Shown in pieces: positions 57,364 to 64,000 of a DNA stretch of 64,000 nucleotides. Positions within the stretch are counted from its first letter, which is position 1, and every line of letters starts with the position of its first letter. The stretch lies in NCBI RefSeq assembly GCF_019599275.1, contig NZ_JAHZTD010000003.1, positions 1 to 64,000 of the forward strand. The letters are read 5' to 3'. The stretch comes from Hymenobacter sp. HSC-4F20 (lineage in GTDB: Bacteria > Bacteroidota > Bacteroidia > Cytophagales > Hymenobacteraceae). A program made the translations under genes and the position numbers. The notes beneath the pieces are model-generated. The model was not told the origin of the DNA, made no database searches, and was given only the letters and a program-made list of their open reading frames with translations.

Positions 57364-58605
57364 ATGAGAAAACTTCTGCTCACTCTTTTTGTCGTGCTAT
57401 TATGCCCGGTATTGTCGCCGGGCTGGGGCTTTTTTGGCCACCGCACCATTACCCAGATTTCGGTGTACGCCCTGCCTTCCGCCATGCGGGGCTTCTACTA
57501 CCGCAACCTGCCTCAGTTGCTGAAGCTGAGCACCGCCGCCGACGAGCGGCGCGGCCAGGATCCGCTGGAGGCCAGCCGGCACTTCATCCGCATGGACCAC
57601 TACGGCGACGACCCCTTCGGCCTCATGCCCAAAGCCTGGGACAAGGCCGTGGCCAAGTACACGGCTGATACCCTGCGCAAATACGGCACGCTGCCGTGGG
57701 CCGTACTGGAAACCAAAACCAAGCTGACGGAGGCCTTCCGCCAGCGCGACACGGCCGCCATCATCAGCCTCTCCGCCGACCTGGGCCACTACGTAGCCGA
57801 CGCCTACGTGCCCCTGAACACCACCGTGAACTACGACGGACAGCTTACCAAACAGGAAGGCATTCAGGCCCTGTGGGCCAACAAGCTACCCGAGCGCAAC
57901 ATTGCCAAGTACAAGCTGGACAGTGAATCGGGGCACTATTCCAAAGATCCGTTGAAGGAAATTTGGCAGACGGTGCAGGACTCCTACGGTTTTCTGGGCG
58001 AAACCTTTGATCGGGAAGAGGAAATAACCCGCAAGTACACACCCGAAACCAAATACGTGTTCAGCCACAAGTACGGCAAAACCCGCCGCTCCTACTCCGA
58101 CGCTTTTGCCGACTCTTACCACGAGAAAGTGGGGGGGCAGGTAGCCTACCGGCTAAAGCTGGCCCCCACCCTGGTAGCCTCCATGTGGATGACGGCCTGG
58201 AAGGATGCCGGCAGCCCCAACCTGGACACGTTCCTAAAAAAAGCGCCGACCAAGGAGGAAAAGCAGAAGCTTGAGGATGAAATGAAAATCTGGAAGGACA
58301 ATGGACTAGTAGAAAGCCAGCTGCTGCTGTCCATGCAGAAATTCACGGAGGCCGAGCGCCCCGACCTGATTAATGCCGCCAAAGACATGCAGGCCCTGCC
58401 CGCCGATGCGGAAGCTGCCCCCGCCGCGCCGGCGGTAGTACCCGGCGCCCCAGCCCTGCCGGCCGGCACCAACAAGGTTAAAACCAAAAGCAAGCCCGCC
58501 GCTGCGCCAGCCCAGAAGGAGAAAGCCAAGGTAGACAAACCGGCCAAAGCCAAGAAAAAACCAGCTTCCGATGGCTGGGATACGCCTGCCGGCTCTGGTT
58601 GGTAA
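57364..58605 (+). CDS. Zinc-dependent phospholipase C / S1-P1 nuclease-like secreted protein
   Basis: A 413 aa exported protein (signal peptide KLLLTLFVVLLCPVLSPG). Zinc ligands visible: mature N-terminal Trp-Gly-Phe-Phe-Gly-His (WGFFGHRTI), RHFIRMDHYGD, and DLGHYVADAYVPLNTTVNYDG (H/D pattern). The rest of the catalytic domain follows to about residue 345, then an Ala/Pro/Lys-rich tail (about 345-413), probably disordered or surface-binding. It probably hydrolyses phospholipid or nucleic acid phosphodiesters. Monocistronic. Confidence 0.88.
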   Translation: MRKLLLTLFVVLLCPVLSPGWGFFGHRTITQISVYALPSAMRGFYYRNLPQLLKLSTAADERRGQDPLEASRHFIRMDHYGDDPFGLMPKAWDKAVAKYTADTLRKYGTLPWAVLETKTKLTEAFRQRDTAAIISLSADLGHYVADAYVPLNTTVNYDGQLTKQEGIQALWANKLPERNIAKYKLDSESGHYSKDPLKEIWQTVQDSYGFLGETFDREEEITRKYTPETKYVFSHKYGKTRRSYSDAFADSYHEKVGGQVAYRLKLAPTLVASMWMTAWKDAGSPNLDTFLKKAPTKEEKQKLEDEMKIWKDNGLVESQLLLSMQKFTEAERPDLINAAKDMQALPADAEAAPAAPAVVPGAPALPAGTNKVKTKSKPAAAPAQKEKAKVDKPAKAKKKPASDGWDTPAGSGW

Positions 58606-58947
58606 CCTCCTCAGCAGAAAGCGCAATTACTAGGTGCAGTCAGCCAATGGGCGGGCTGCACTTTTTTTGCACCTACCAAGGGCGCATTATAAATCTGAAA
58701 ATCAGCTATTTAGGGTACACTGCCAGCTTTTGAAAGAAGCCAGCGCACTACCAAGCCGTAGGCTGGGCCTCTGGGTTTACTCCTAAAAGATACGCGCTAC
58801 TCCACCCTCAACTACATCATTATCAGCTATATGCCTTATAACAACATTCTGGTATCGGGATAACCTCGCGCTCAATCCCCCGTTAAGCAGCAAGATCCAC
58901 TTTGGCGGACAGAAATAATCTTTTTCAACCCCAAACCCCAGGTTGCT
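58606..58947. other. Intergenic region upstream of the manganese catalase gene
   Basis: About 340 bases: terminator at the left, then an AT-rich stretch. A TAATCTTT-like box at about 58915-58923 precedes the catalase gene by 27 nt. No gene supported. Confidence 0.5.
58634..58669 (+). terminator. Terminator of the phospholipase gene
   Basis: GTGCAG...CTGCAC stem with inner GCC/GGC pairs and a run of seven T. Confidence 0.78.
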
Positions 58948-59853
58948 ATGATTCTGCGCTATGACCGGCTAGCCGTTGAGCTGCCCAAACCCAAAAATCC
59001 ATCTCCCAACGATGCTGCTGCTATTCAGGAGCTGCTGGGAGGCAAATACGGGGAGATGTCGACCCTGATGAACTACACGTTCCAGTCGTTCAACTTCCGG
59101 GGCAAAAACCGGTTGCGCCCATTCTATGATCTAACCTGCAGCATTGCCGCCGAAGAGTACAGCCACATCGAGGCCGTATCCTACGCCATCAACCTGCTAC
59201 TGACCGGCCAGACAGTGCGCGGCAAGGACCCGGTACCAGCGCCTCTGGCCGACGCTAAAGATGCCCGCAACAGCTACCATTTCCTGAGCAGCGCCCAGGC
59301 TGCCGTACCTTTCGACTCCATGGGCAACCCCTGGACTGGCCAGTACGTGCACAGCAGTGGCAACCTGAAGCTGGATTTACTGCACAACTTCTTCTTGGAG
59401 TGCGGGGCGCGCGCCAACAAAATGCGGGTCTATGAAATGGTATCGGACCCCTGTGCCCGCACGATGGTCGGCTACCTACTGGTTCGCGGCGGCCTGCACG
59501 TGGTAGCCTACGCCAAAGCCCTCGAGAAGCTGACGGGTGTGGAAGTAAGCAAGCTGGTGCCGGTACCAGACCTGAGTAACGATGCCTTCCCCGAGGCCAA
59601 AAAGCTCCAGGACCAGCAGAAGTTGCACCTGAAACTCTATACCTTCAGCCCCGACGACTACAAGCAGGCGGGTATCATCTGGAACGGAACCCACCCCGAG
59701 GATGGCCAGCCCCTGGAAGTAATACAAGGAGGGTTTGAGGGCGTGCCCTACCCTGTGTTGGAAGAGGAGCCCCAGCTTAACTCGCCCGGCGCCGACGACT
59801 ACGACCCGCAGATGTTCGCGGATATTGCTAAGAAGCTCGGCATCAAGCTGTAA
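58948..59853 (+). CDS. Manganese catalase
   Basis: Cytoplasmic non-heme catalase, 301 aa. The dinuclear Mn ligands fit the family: E36 (Glu35), E70 and H73 (Glu66/His69), E151 (Glu148) and H184 (His181), in the contexts GGKYGEMSTL, AAEEYSHIE, FFLECGARA and VRGGLHVVAY. Length and C-terminal extension match. It decomposes hydrogen peroxide to oxygen and water. Its AT-rich upstream region may respond to stress, though no OxyR site is recognised. Monocistronic. Confidence 0.95.
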   Translation: MILRYDRLAVELPKPKNPSPNDAAAIQELLGGKYGEMSTLMNYTFQSFNFRGKNRLRPFYDLTCSIAAEEYSHIEAVSYAINLLLTGQTVRGKDPVPAPLADAKDARNSYHFLSSAQAAVPFDSMGNPWTGQYVHSSGNLKLDLLHNFFLECGARANKMRVYEMVSDPCARTMVGYLLVRGGLHVVAYAKALEKLTGVEVSKLVPVPDLSNDAFPEAKKLQDQQKLHLKLYTFSPDDYKQAGIIWNGTHPEDGQPLEVIQGGFEGVPYPVLEEEPQLNSPGADDYDPQMFADIAKKLGIKL

Positions 59854-59872
59854 GCTGCTTTGCGGTGCAGAC

Positions 59873-59909
59873 CAAGGGCTACTCCCGCCAGACGGGGGTA
59901 GCCCTTGTT
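59873..59909 (+). terminator. Terminator of the manganese catalase gene
   Basis: 15-bp stem CAAGGGCTACTCCCG / CGGGGGTAGCCCTTG (one G-T pair), 5-nt loop, followed by TTG. Confidence 0.8.
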
Positions 59910-60039
59910 GCGTACTCAAGCAGGTAGAGGCTTTCCCGCTGGCTCCAGGGCGCGCGGAAGCCTGAGCCTCGGAGGTAGCACCACATCCTACTGCGGCGCG
60001 GTTCGTATCATTGCAACCTGCTACCTGCGCTGTATTTCT

Positions 60040-60807
60040 ATGTTCCAGCTTCCTTCTTTCTCCTCTCGCTCTGCTCCACTCGTGGCGCTGGCTAGCGCCG
60101 CCCTGCTGGCGGCCTGCAACCAGCAGCCACCCGAAACGCCGGCCGCTGTGGCTACCTCACCGGCGGCGCCAGTAGTTCCCGGCCCCGACCTGATGAGCCT
60201 GACGGACTCTACGGCCCCGGCCTTACTGCGGCCCTACGGCCAGCAGTACCCGGGGCGCGAGGTGCTGCTCCAGACCCGCCACGGCAACATGCGCATCCGC
60301 CTCTACGAAGACACCCCGCTGCACACGGCAAATTTTCTGCTGCTCACCCGTAAAGGCTACTTCGATGAAACGGTGTTCAACCGGGTGGTGAAAGGCTTTG
60401 CCATTCAGGGCGGCACCTCCGACCACCTCACCATGCGCCTGAGCCGCTACCGCCTGCCACCGGAAATCCGGCCCCAGCATTTCCACAAGCGCGGAGCCGT
60501 GGGCATGGCCCGCTACGATGATGAGCAGAACCCAGGCAAGCTGTCTTCCAGCCACGATTTTTACATTGTGCAGGGGCAGAAGCTTACGCCCTACCAGGCC
60601 CAGAGCAGCACCAACCGGGAACTCACACCAGCCCAGCTGCGGACCTACAGCACCCAGGGCGGCACTCCCAGCCTCGACGGGGAGTACACCGTGTTTGGGG
60701 AGGTAGTGGAAGGCCTGGACGTTATCGACAAGATTGCCAACGAGCCCGTCGGCACCGACCACTGGCCCAACAAGGACGTGGACATCAAGATGAAAGTGCT
60801 TCAGTAA
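60040..60807 (+). CDS. Lipoprotein peptidylprolyl isomerase (cyclophilin)
   Basis: A 255 aa envelope cyclophilin: signal peptide with lipobox LLAAC (Cys about 25), Pro/Ala linker, then the PPIase domain GNMRIRLYEDTPLHTANFLLLTRKGYFDETVFNRVVKGFAIQGGTSDHL, KRGAVGMARYDDEQNPGKLSSSHDFYIVQGQ, and YTVFGEVVEGLDVIDKIANEPVGTDHWPNKDVDI. Catalytic Arg-type residues FNRVVKGFAIQGG and the Phe/Gln are present. An insertion after KLTPYQAQSS is typical of Bacteroidetes forms. Acts in envelope protein folding. ATG 60040. Confidence 0.93.
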   Translation: MFQLPSFSSRSAPLVALASAALLAACNQQPPETPAAVATSPAAPVVPGPDLMSLTDSTAPALLRPYGQQYPGREVLLQTRHGNMRIRLYEDTPLHTANFLLLTRKGYFDETVFNRVVKGFAIQGGTSDHLTMRLSRYRLPPEIRPQHFHKRGAVGMARYDDEQNPGKLSSSHDFYIVQGQKLTPYQAQSSTNRELTPAQLRTYSTQGGTPSLDGEYTVFGEVVEGLDVIDKIANEPVGTDHWPNKDVDIKMKVLQ

Positions 60808-60817
60808 CCAAAGGTGC

Positions 60818-61255
60818 TTAGTTGCGGCGCACAGCAATCAGGCGGGTGTGCTGCACGTCGCCGGGCTGCTCCTGCAACAATTCTAAGGCTTCGGCACGGG
60901 TATAGGTCATGCTGTTCTCGGCGAAGAAGCCAGGAGCACTTATGGCCGCTTGGGGGGTAGTGGCCTCTTGCCGGGCCGGATGTAGGTCCACAGCATCGGG
61001 GCGCACGGCGTGTACCTGGTAGAAGTAGTAGCGCTGCTGCTGCGTGCCGCGGGGCTGAAACTGCACCACATACACGTCGCCGACACGGGGAGCGCGGAGC
61101 CGCATTTCCGGCGTTTCGGCGGTGGCTACGGCCGCTGCGGGCTTGGTAGCCGCGGGCATCTGGGTGGCGGGTTGCTCGGGCTGGCTGCGGTTGCAGGCTA
61201 CGGTACAGGCGGAGGCCAGTAGCAGGCCACCTAGAAAGCAAGGGGTAACGGACAT
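60818..61255 (-). CDS. Lipoprotein of unknown function
   Basis: A 145 aa lipoprotein (LLLASACTVAC, lipobox with Cys about 19) with an Ala/Pro/Thr-rich linker and a small beta domain (RVGDVYVVQFQPRGTQQQRYYFYQVHAV, later LELLQEQPGDVQHTRLIAVR). No family recognised. ATG 61255 chosen over upstream 61303. It lies downstream of the M13 gene, separated by a strong terminator, so it is a separate unit. Confidence 0.78.
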   Translation of the reverse strand: MSVTPCFLGGLLLASACTVACNRSQPEQPATQMPAATKPAAAVATAETPEMRLRAPRVGDVYVVQFQPRGTQQQRYYFYQVHAVRPDAVDLHPARQEATTPQAAISAPGFFAENSMTYTRAEALELLQEQPGDVQHTRLIAVRRN

Positions 61256-61305
61256 AGCGGGAAATGTAAGCGGCACCAGAGCTAGTATTACGGGCGGAAG
61301 CACAA

Positions 61306-61338
61306 AAAAGGCGGCTCGTTTACCACGAGCCGCCTTTT
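61306..61338 (-). terminator. Terminator of the M13 peptidase gene
   Basis: 14-bp perfect stem AAAAGGCGGCTCGT / ACGAGCCGCCTTTT, loop TTACC. On the minus strand it is followed by a T-run. Confidence 0.88.
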
Positions 61339-61369
61339 CAGCTAGCAGATAAAGCTATGCTTCAGCGGC

Positions 61370-63481
61370 TTACCACACCTTAGCGCGCTCGGCCTGCGCA
61401 CGTACCATCTTGGCGTCTTCCTTGCAGCCAAAGGCCTCATAGAATTGGGGCATGTTCATGAGCGGACCGCTGGTACGGAACTGCGCGGGCGAGTGAGGGT
61501 CCGTCATAACCTGCTGGCGCAGATACTCGGGGCGTGCGTTCGTACGCCAGATCTGAGCCCAGGCCAGGAAGAAGCGCTGCTCGGGCGTGAAGCCGTCGTA
61601 CTTGGGCGCGTTGCCGGTGGGGTACTGCTTTTTGAGCTGCTTCTGCAGAGCAGTGTAGGCAATGTTCAGGCCCCCGAGGTCGGCCAGGTTCTCGCCCATC
61701 GTCAGCTTGCCGTTCACGAACACCGAGTCCAGCGGCGAGAAACCCGAGTATTGCTTGCCTACCATGTCGGCGCGCTGCTCAAACTTGGCGGCGTCTTCCT
61801 TGGTCCACCAGTCGCGCAGGTTGCCTTCGGCGTCGTATTGCCGGCCCTGGTCGTCGAAGCCGTGGGTGATTTCGTGGCCGATAACGGCGCCCATGCCGCC
61901 GTAATTTACCGCATCGTCAGCCTTGGGGTCGAAGAACGGAGGCTGCATAATGCCGGCCGGAAACACGATTTCGTTCATCGGCGGGTTATAGTAGGCATTT
62001 ACCGTGGGCGGGGTCATGCCCCATTCCTTCCGGTCAATCGGCTTACCGAACTTACTGAGGTTGTCTAGGGAAGCCCACTGGCGAGCAGCCAGCACGTTTT
62101 TCAGGTACGACTCGCGCGAGATGGTCAGGGCCGAGTAGTCCTTCCACTGGTCGGGGTAGCCGATTTTTACGGTGAAGGCGTTCAGTTTTTTGAGGGCTTC
62201 CTGCTTGGTAACATCGCTCATCCAGTCAAGCTGCTGAATGTGCTCCGCCATGGCCTCCCGGATGTTGGCTACCATTTCCATGGCCTTCTGCTTGGTTTCC
62301 GGCGTGAAAGCCTTGTCCACGTAGAGCTGGCCGAAGGCTTCGCCCAGGGCGCGGTCGGTGGCGGCGTTCATGCGCTTCCAGCGGGGCTGCTGCTTTTTGG
62401 CGCCAGTCAGCACCTGCGAAAAACGGAACGACTCGTCTCCGAAGGCTTTCGGCAGGGCCGAGGTCAGGGAGGTCGTCAGGTGCCAGCGCAGGTAGGTTTT
62501 GATGTCGCCGAGGGGCTCCTGCTTGAGCAGGGTGCTTTCTTCCTTGAAGAACTCGGGCTGCCCTACAATAATGGTTTTGACCGCGCCCAGCTTCATGGCC
62601 TGCAAGGCCTGCGGCAGCGCCAGGTTCGGGAACTGCTTGTTGGCCTCGGCTACCGTCATTTTGTTGTAGTTGGCCTGCGGGTCGCGCAGGGCCACGCGGC
62701 TCCGGCTAGCCTTGGCCAGGCGCGTTTCGATGCGCATAACAGCCGCAGCATTCTTCGCGGCCGTGGCCTCGTTGTCGCCTAACAGTTTGAAGGTATTGGT
62801 GAGGTAGGTGGTGTACGCGGCGCGCAGCCCTTTCGAGCGGGCGTCATCCTTCAGGTAATAGTCCCGGTCGGGCAGGCTGAGGCCGCCCTGGTAAAGCTGG
62901 AAAGCGTACTCCGTGCTCTTTTTCTCATCCTGGCCTACACCAGCGCTATAGAATGCGCCGGTGCTGTACAGCTGCTGCCGCACAATTTCACTCTGCACGC
63001 CTTTCAGGTCCTTGATGGCGTTGATGCGCGCCAGCTCGGGCTGCAAGTACTTCAGGCCCGCCTGCTCAATAGCCATTGAGTCCATGGCCGTAGCGTAGTA
63101 GTCGCCTACTTTCTGGGCGTTAGACCCTTTAGTGGCCGAGGTGTTGGCAGCGGCTTCCTGCAGAATCTGGCGCATGAGGGCGTTGTTCTTGTCGGCCAGC
63201 TCATTGAAAGAGCCCCACCGCACTTCCGCCGCCGGAATCGGATTGTTTTTCAGCCAGTTGCCGCTGGCGTACTGAAAGAAATTGTCGCAGGCGCTAACTG
63301 AGTTGTCAATGTTAGCTACGTTCAGGCCCACCCCCTTTGGGTCGGCGGCTGGGGCGGGAGCAGCGGGAGCCGTAGTGGTAGCGGCCGCCGTGGGTGCAGC
63401 GGTTTTGCTGGAGGCGCAGCTGGCCAGCGAAAGACCGGCTGCCGCCACCGCTGCCAGCGTCAGGCTGTTGCGGTTTTTCAT
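61370..63481 (-). CDS. M13 family zinc endopeptidase (neprilysin/PepO type), lipoprotein
   Basis: A 703 aa secreted zinc endopeptidase, tethered by lipobox LASC (Cys about 21). Motifs: VIGHEITHGFDD (HExxH at about residue 536), ENLADLGG with the third ligand Glu, NAYYNPPMNEIVFPAGIMQPPFF upstream (N-A-Y-Y), and the C-terminal W. All features of the neprilysin fold are present and the length is typical. It probably degrades oligopeptides in the envelope. ATG at 63481 starts the lipoprotein signal; the longer frame to 63595 is not needed. Confidence 0.95.
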   Translation of the reverse strand: MKNRNSLTLAAVAAAGLSLASCASSKTAAPTAAATTTAPAAPAPAADPKGVGLNVANIDNSVSACDNFFQYASGNWLKNNPIPAAEVRWGSFNELADKNNALMRQILQEAAANTSATKGSNAQKVGDYYATAMDSMAIEQAGLKYLQPELARINAIKDLKGVQSEIVRQQLYSTGAFYSAGVGQDEKKSTEYAFQLYQGGLSLPDRDYYLKDDARSKGLRAAYTTYLTNTFKLLGDNEATAAKNAAAVMRIETRLAKASRSRVALRDPQANYNKMTVAEANKQFPNLALPQALQAMKLGAVKTIIVGQPEFFKEESTLLKQEPLGDIKTYLRWHLTTSLTSALPKAFGDESFRFSQVLTGAKKQQPRWKRMNAATDRALGEAFGQLYVDKAFTPETKQKAMEMVANIREAMAEHIQQLDWMSDVTKQEALKKLNAFTVKIGYPDQWKDYSALTISRESYLKNVLAARQWASLDNLSKFGKPIDRKEWGMTPPTVNAYYNPPMNEIVFPAGIMQPPFFDPKADDAVNYGGMGAVIGHEITHGFDDQGRQYDAEGNLRDWWTKEDAAKFEQRADMVGKQYSGFSPLDSVFVNGKLTMGENLADLGGLNIAYTALQKQLKKQYPTGNAPKYDGFTPEQRFFLAWAQIWRTNARPEYLRQQVMTDPHSPAQFRTSGPLMNMPQFYEAFGCKEDAKMVRAQAERAKVW

Positions 63482-63570
63482 GAAAAAGATAGTAGGAAGA
63501 TGGATGTACTGTTTTGCAAGGTAAGCAATTAGCCAGTGATGCGGGAATGAAGAAAAACAGGCCGGCCGCC

Positions 63571-63619
63571 GCTCTTTGGGAGAACAGAGATTCACTGAAT
63601 TTCTGCTCTCCCAAAGAGC
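63571..63619. terminator. Hairpin in the divergent M13-xseA gap
   Basis: 13-bp perfect arms GCTCTTTGGGAGA / TCTCCCAAAGAGC with inner ACAGA/TCTG pairs. It lies upstream of the M13 gene; it may end a transcript from a gene not in the window or regulate the M13 mRNA. Confidence 0.6.
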
Positions 63620-63807
63620 AGATCAAGAAACCCCGAGCAGCCGCTTCACTTTACCGGCCGACAGATGCGGGGTAGCCGGTGACCAGCACGGCGGCTTTTG
63701 CTACCGCCTCTTGCCCTGTGGATACTACATCTTAGCGGGAGCGGTAGCCCGGCTGCCGCGTACGGACACGCTATTGGTCCCCTGCTTCTGCGTAACTTGC
63801 GCGTCTG

Positions 63808-64000
63808 ATGCCCCTGTACAACCGCCGCCCCGAAACCGGGCTTTCTTCGGCCAAGTCTGCCTCGCTCCCGCCCGCCGCACTGCCCCTGAGCGAGCTGCTG
63901 GCCCGGGTGCGTCAAACCCTGAGTGAGCGGTTTGCGGACTCCTACTGGATAGTAGCGGAAATTGCTGACCTCACCCTCCCCCGCTTCGATGGGGCGCATT
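63808..64000 (+). CDS. xseA: Exodeoxyribonuclease VII large subunit, partial
   Basis: First 64 codons only; the gene runs off the window end. The N-terminus has PLSELLARVRQTLSERFADSYWIVAEIADLTLPRFDGAH, the nucleic-acid-binding OB-fold start of XseA (L-S-x-L-x-x-x-I ... W-V-A-E-I). The family then continues with HCYLEL, which should be just beyond the window. ExoVII degrades single-stranded DNA in repair. The catalytic domain is not visible here. Confidence 0.88.
   Translation, partial: MPLYNRRPETGLSSAKSASLPPAALPLSELLARVRQTLSERFADSYWIVAEIADLTLPRFDGAH

Overview
The window looks like chromosomal DNA of a pigmented, GC-rich member of the Bacteroidetes (Cytophagales, most like Hymenobacter). The reasons are a Por/type IX secretion C-terminal sorting domain, TonB-family and YceI proteins, M16/M61/M13/S8 secreted peptidases, many short lipoproteins with LAAC-type lipoboxes, promoters with a TAnnTTTG -7 box instead of sigma-70 elements, starts with little Shine-Dalgarno signal, and a palindromic dispersed element of the kind common in these genomes. 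I see no phage, insertion sequence, CRISPR array or rRNA. One tRNA gene (Leu, anticodon CAG) is present. Genus assignment is inference; nothing here was searched against a database.

Layout. 1-4.5 kb (- strand): aspartate-type aminotransferase, a large glycosyltransferase fused to a degenerate sugar-phosphate transferase, and recR. 4.9-8.4 kb (- strand): a compact arsenic operon arsR-arsI-metallophosphoesterase-GNAT(arsN-like)-acr3 behind a near-ideal palindromic operator. 8.4-13.8 kb: clpS, small envelope and lipoprotein genes, a marR-yceI pair with a readable autoregulated promoter, and a dipeptide epimerase. 13.9-21.3 kb (+): dicarboxylate/amino acid symporter, lipoproteins, a tandem pair of M16 peptidases (one catalytic, one not), and a T9SS-sorted protein. 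21.4-29.8 kb: a GAF protein, two PAP2 phosphatases flanking tRNA-Leu, a methyltransferase, an M61 peptidase and a Bax-inhibitor-1 protein. 29.9-38.8 kb: a beta-barrel-like protein, an MBL-fold hydrolase, a sodium symporter, a TonB-domain protein, an MsbA-like ABC exporter, two small low-GC orphan genes, a coupled pair of paralogous YcxB-like membrane proteins and a DUF2911 protein. 38.8-47.5 kb: a second sodium symporter with a tiny upstream companion, a third PAP2 protein, a very large PIG-L deacetylase, an S8 protease with a long insertion and a DUF805 protein. 47.6-57.2 kb: YitT, MOSC, DUF547, DUF2461, deoxynucleoside kinase, a clear pseudogene, GNAT, CDGSH, acyl-CoA-binding protein, stand-alone CinA domain and an unrecognised kinase-like protein. 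57.3-64 kb: zinc-dependent phospholipase/nuclease, manganese catalase, lipoprotein cyclophilin, M13 peptidase and the first 64 codons of xseA.

Most genes are single transcription units separated by strong hairpin terminators; several of these are exceptionally long and perfect (18 to 30 bp arms). The arsenic operon is the only multigene accessory system. It predicts sensing of As(III), C-As bond cleavage of trivalent organoarsenicals, possible N-acetylation of an arsenical antibiotic, and export by Acr3, with a metallophosphoesterase of unknown role inside the same transcription unit.
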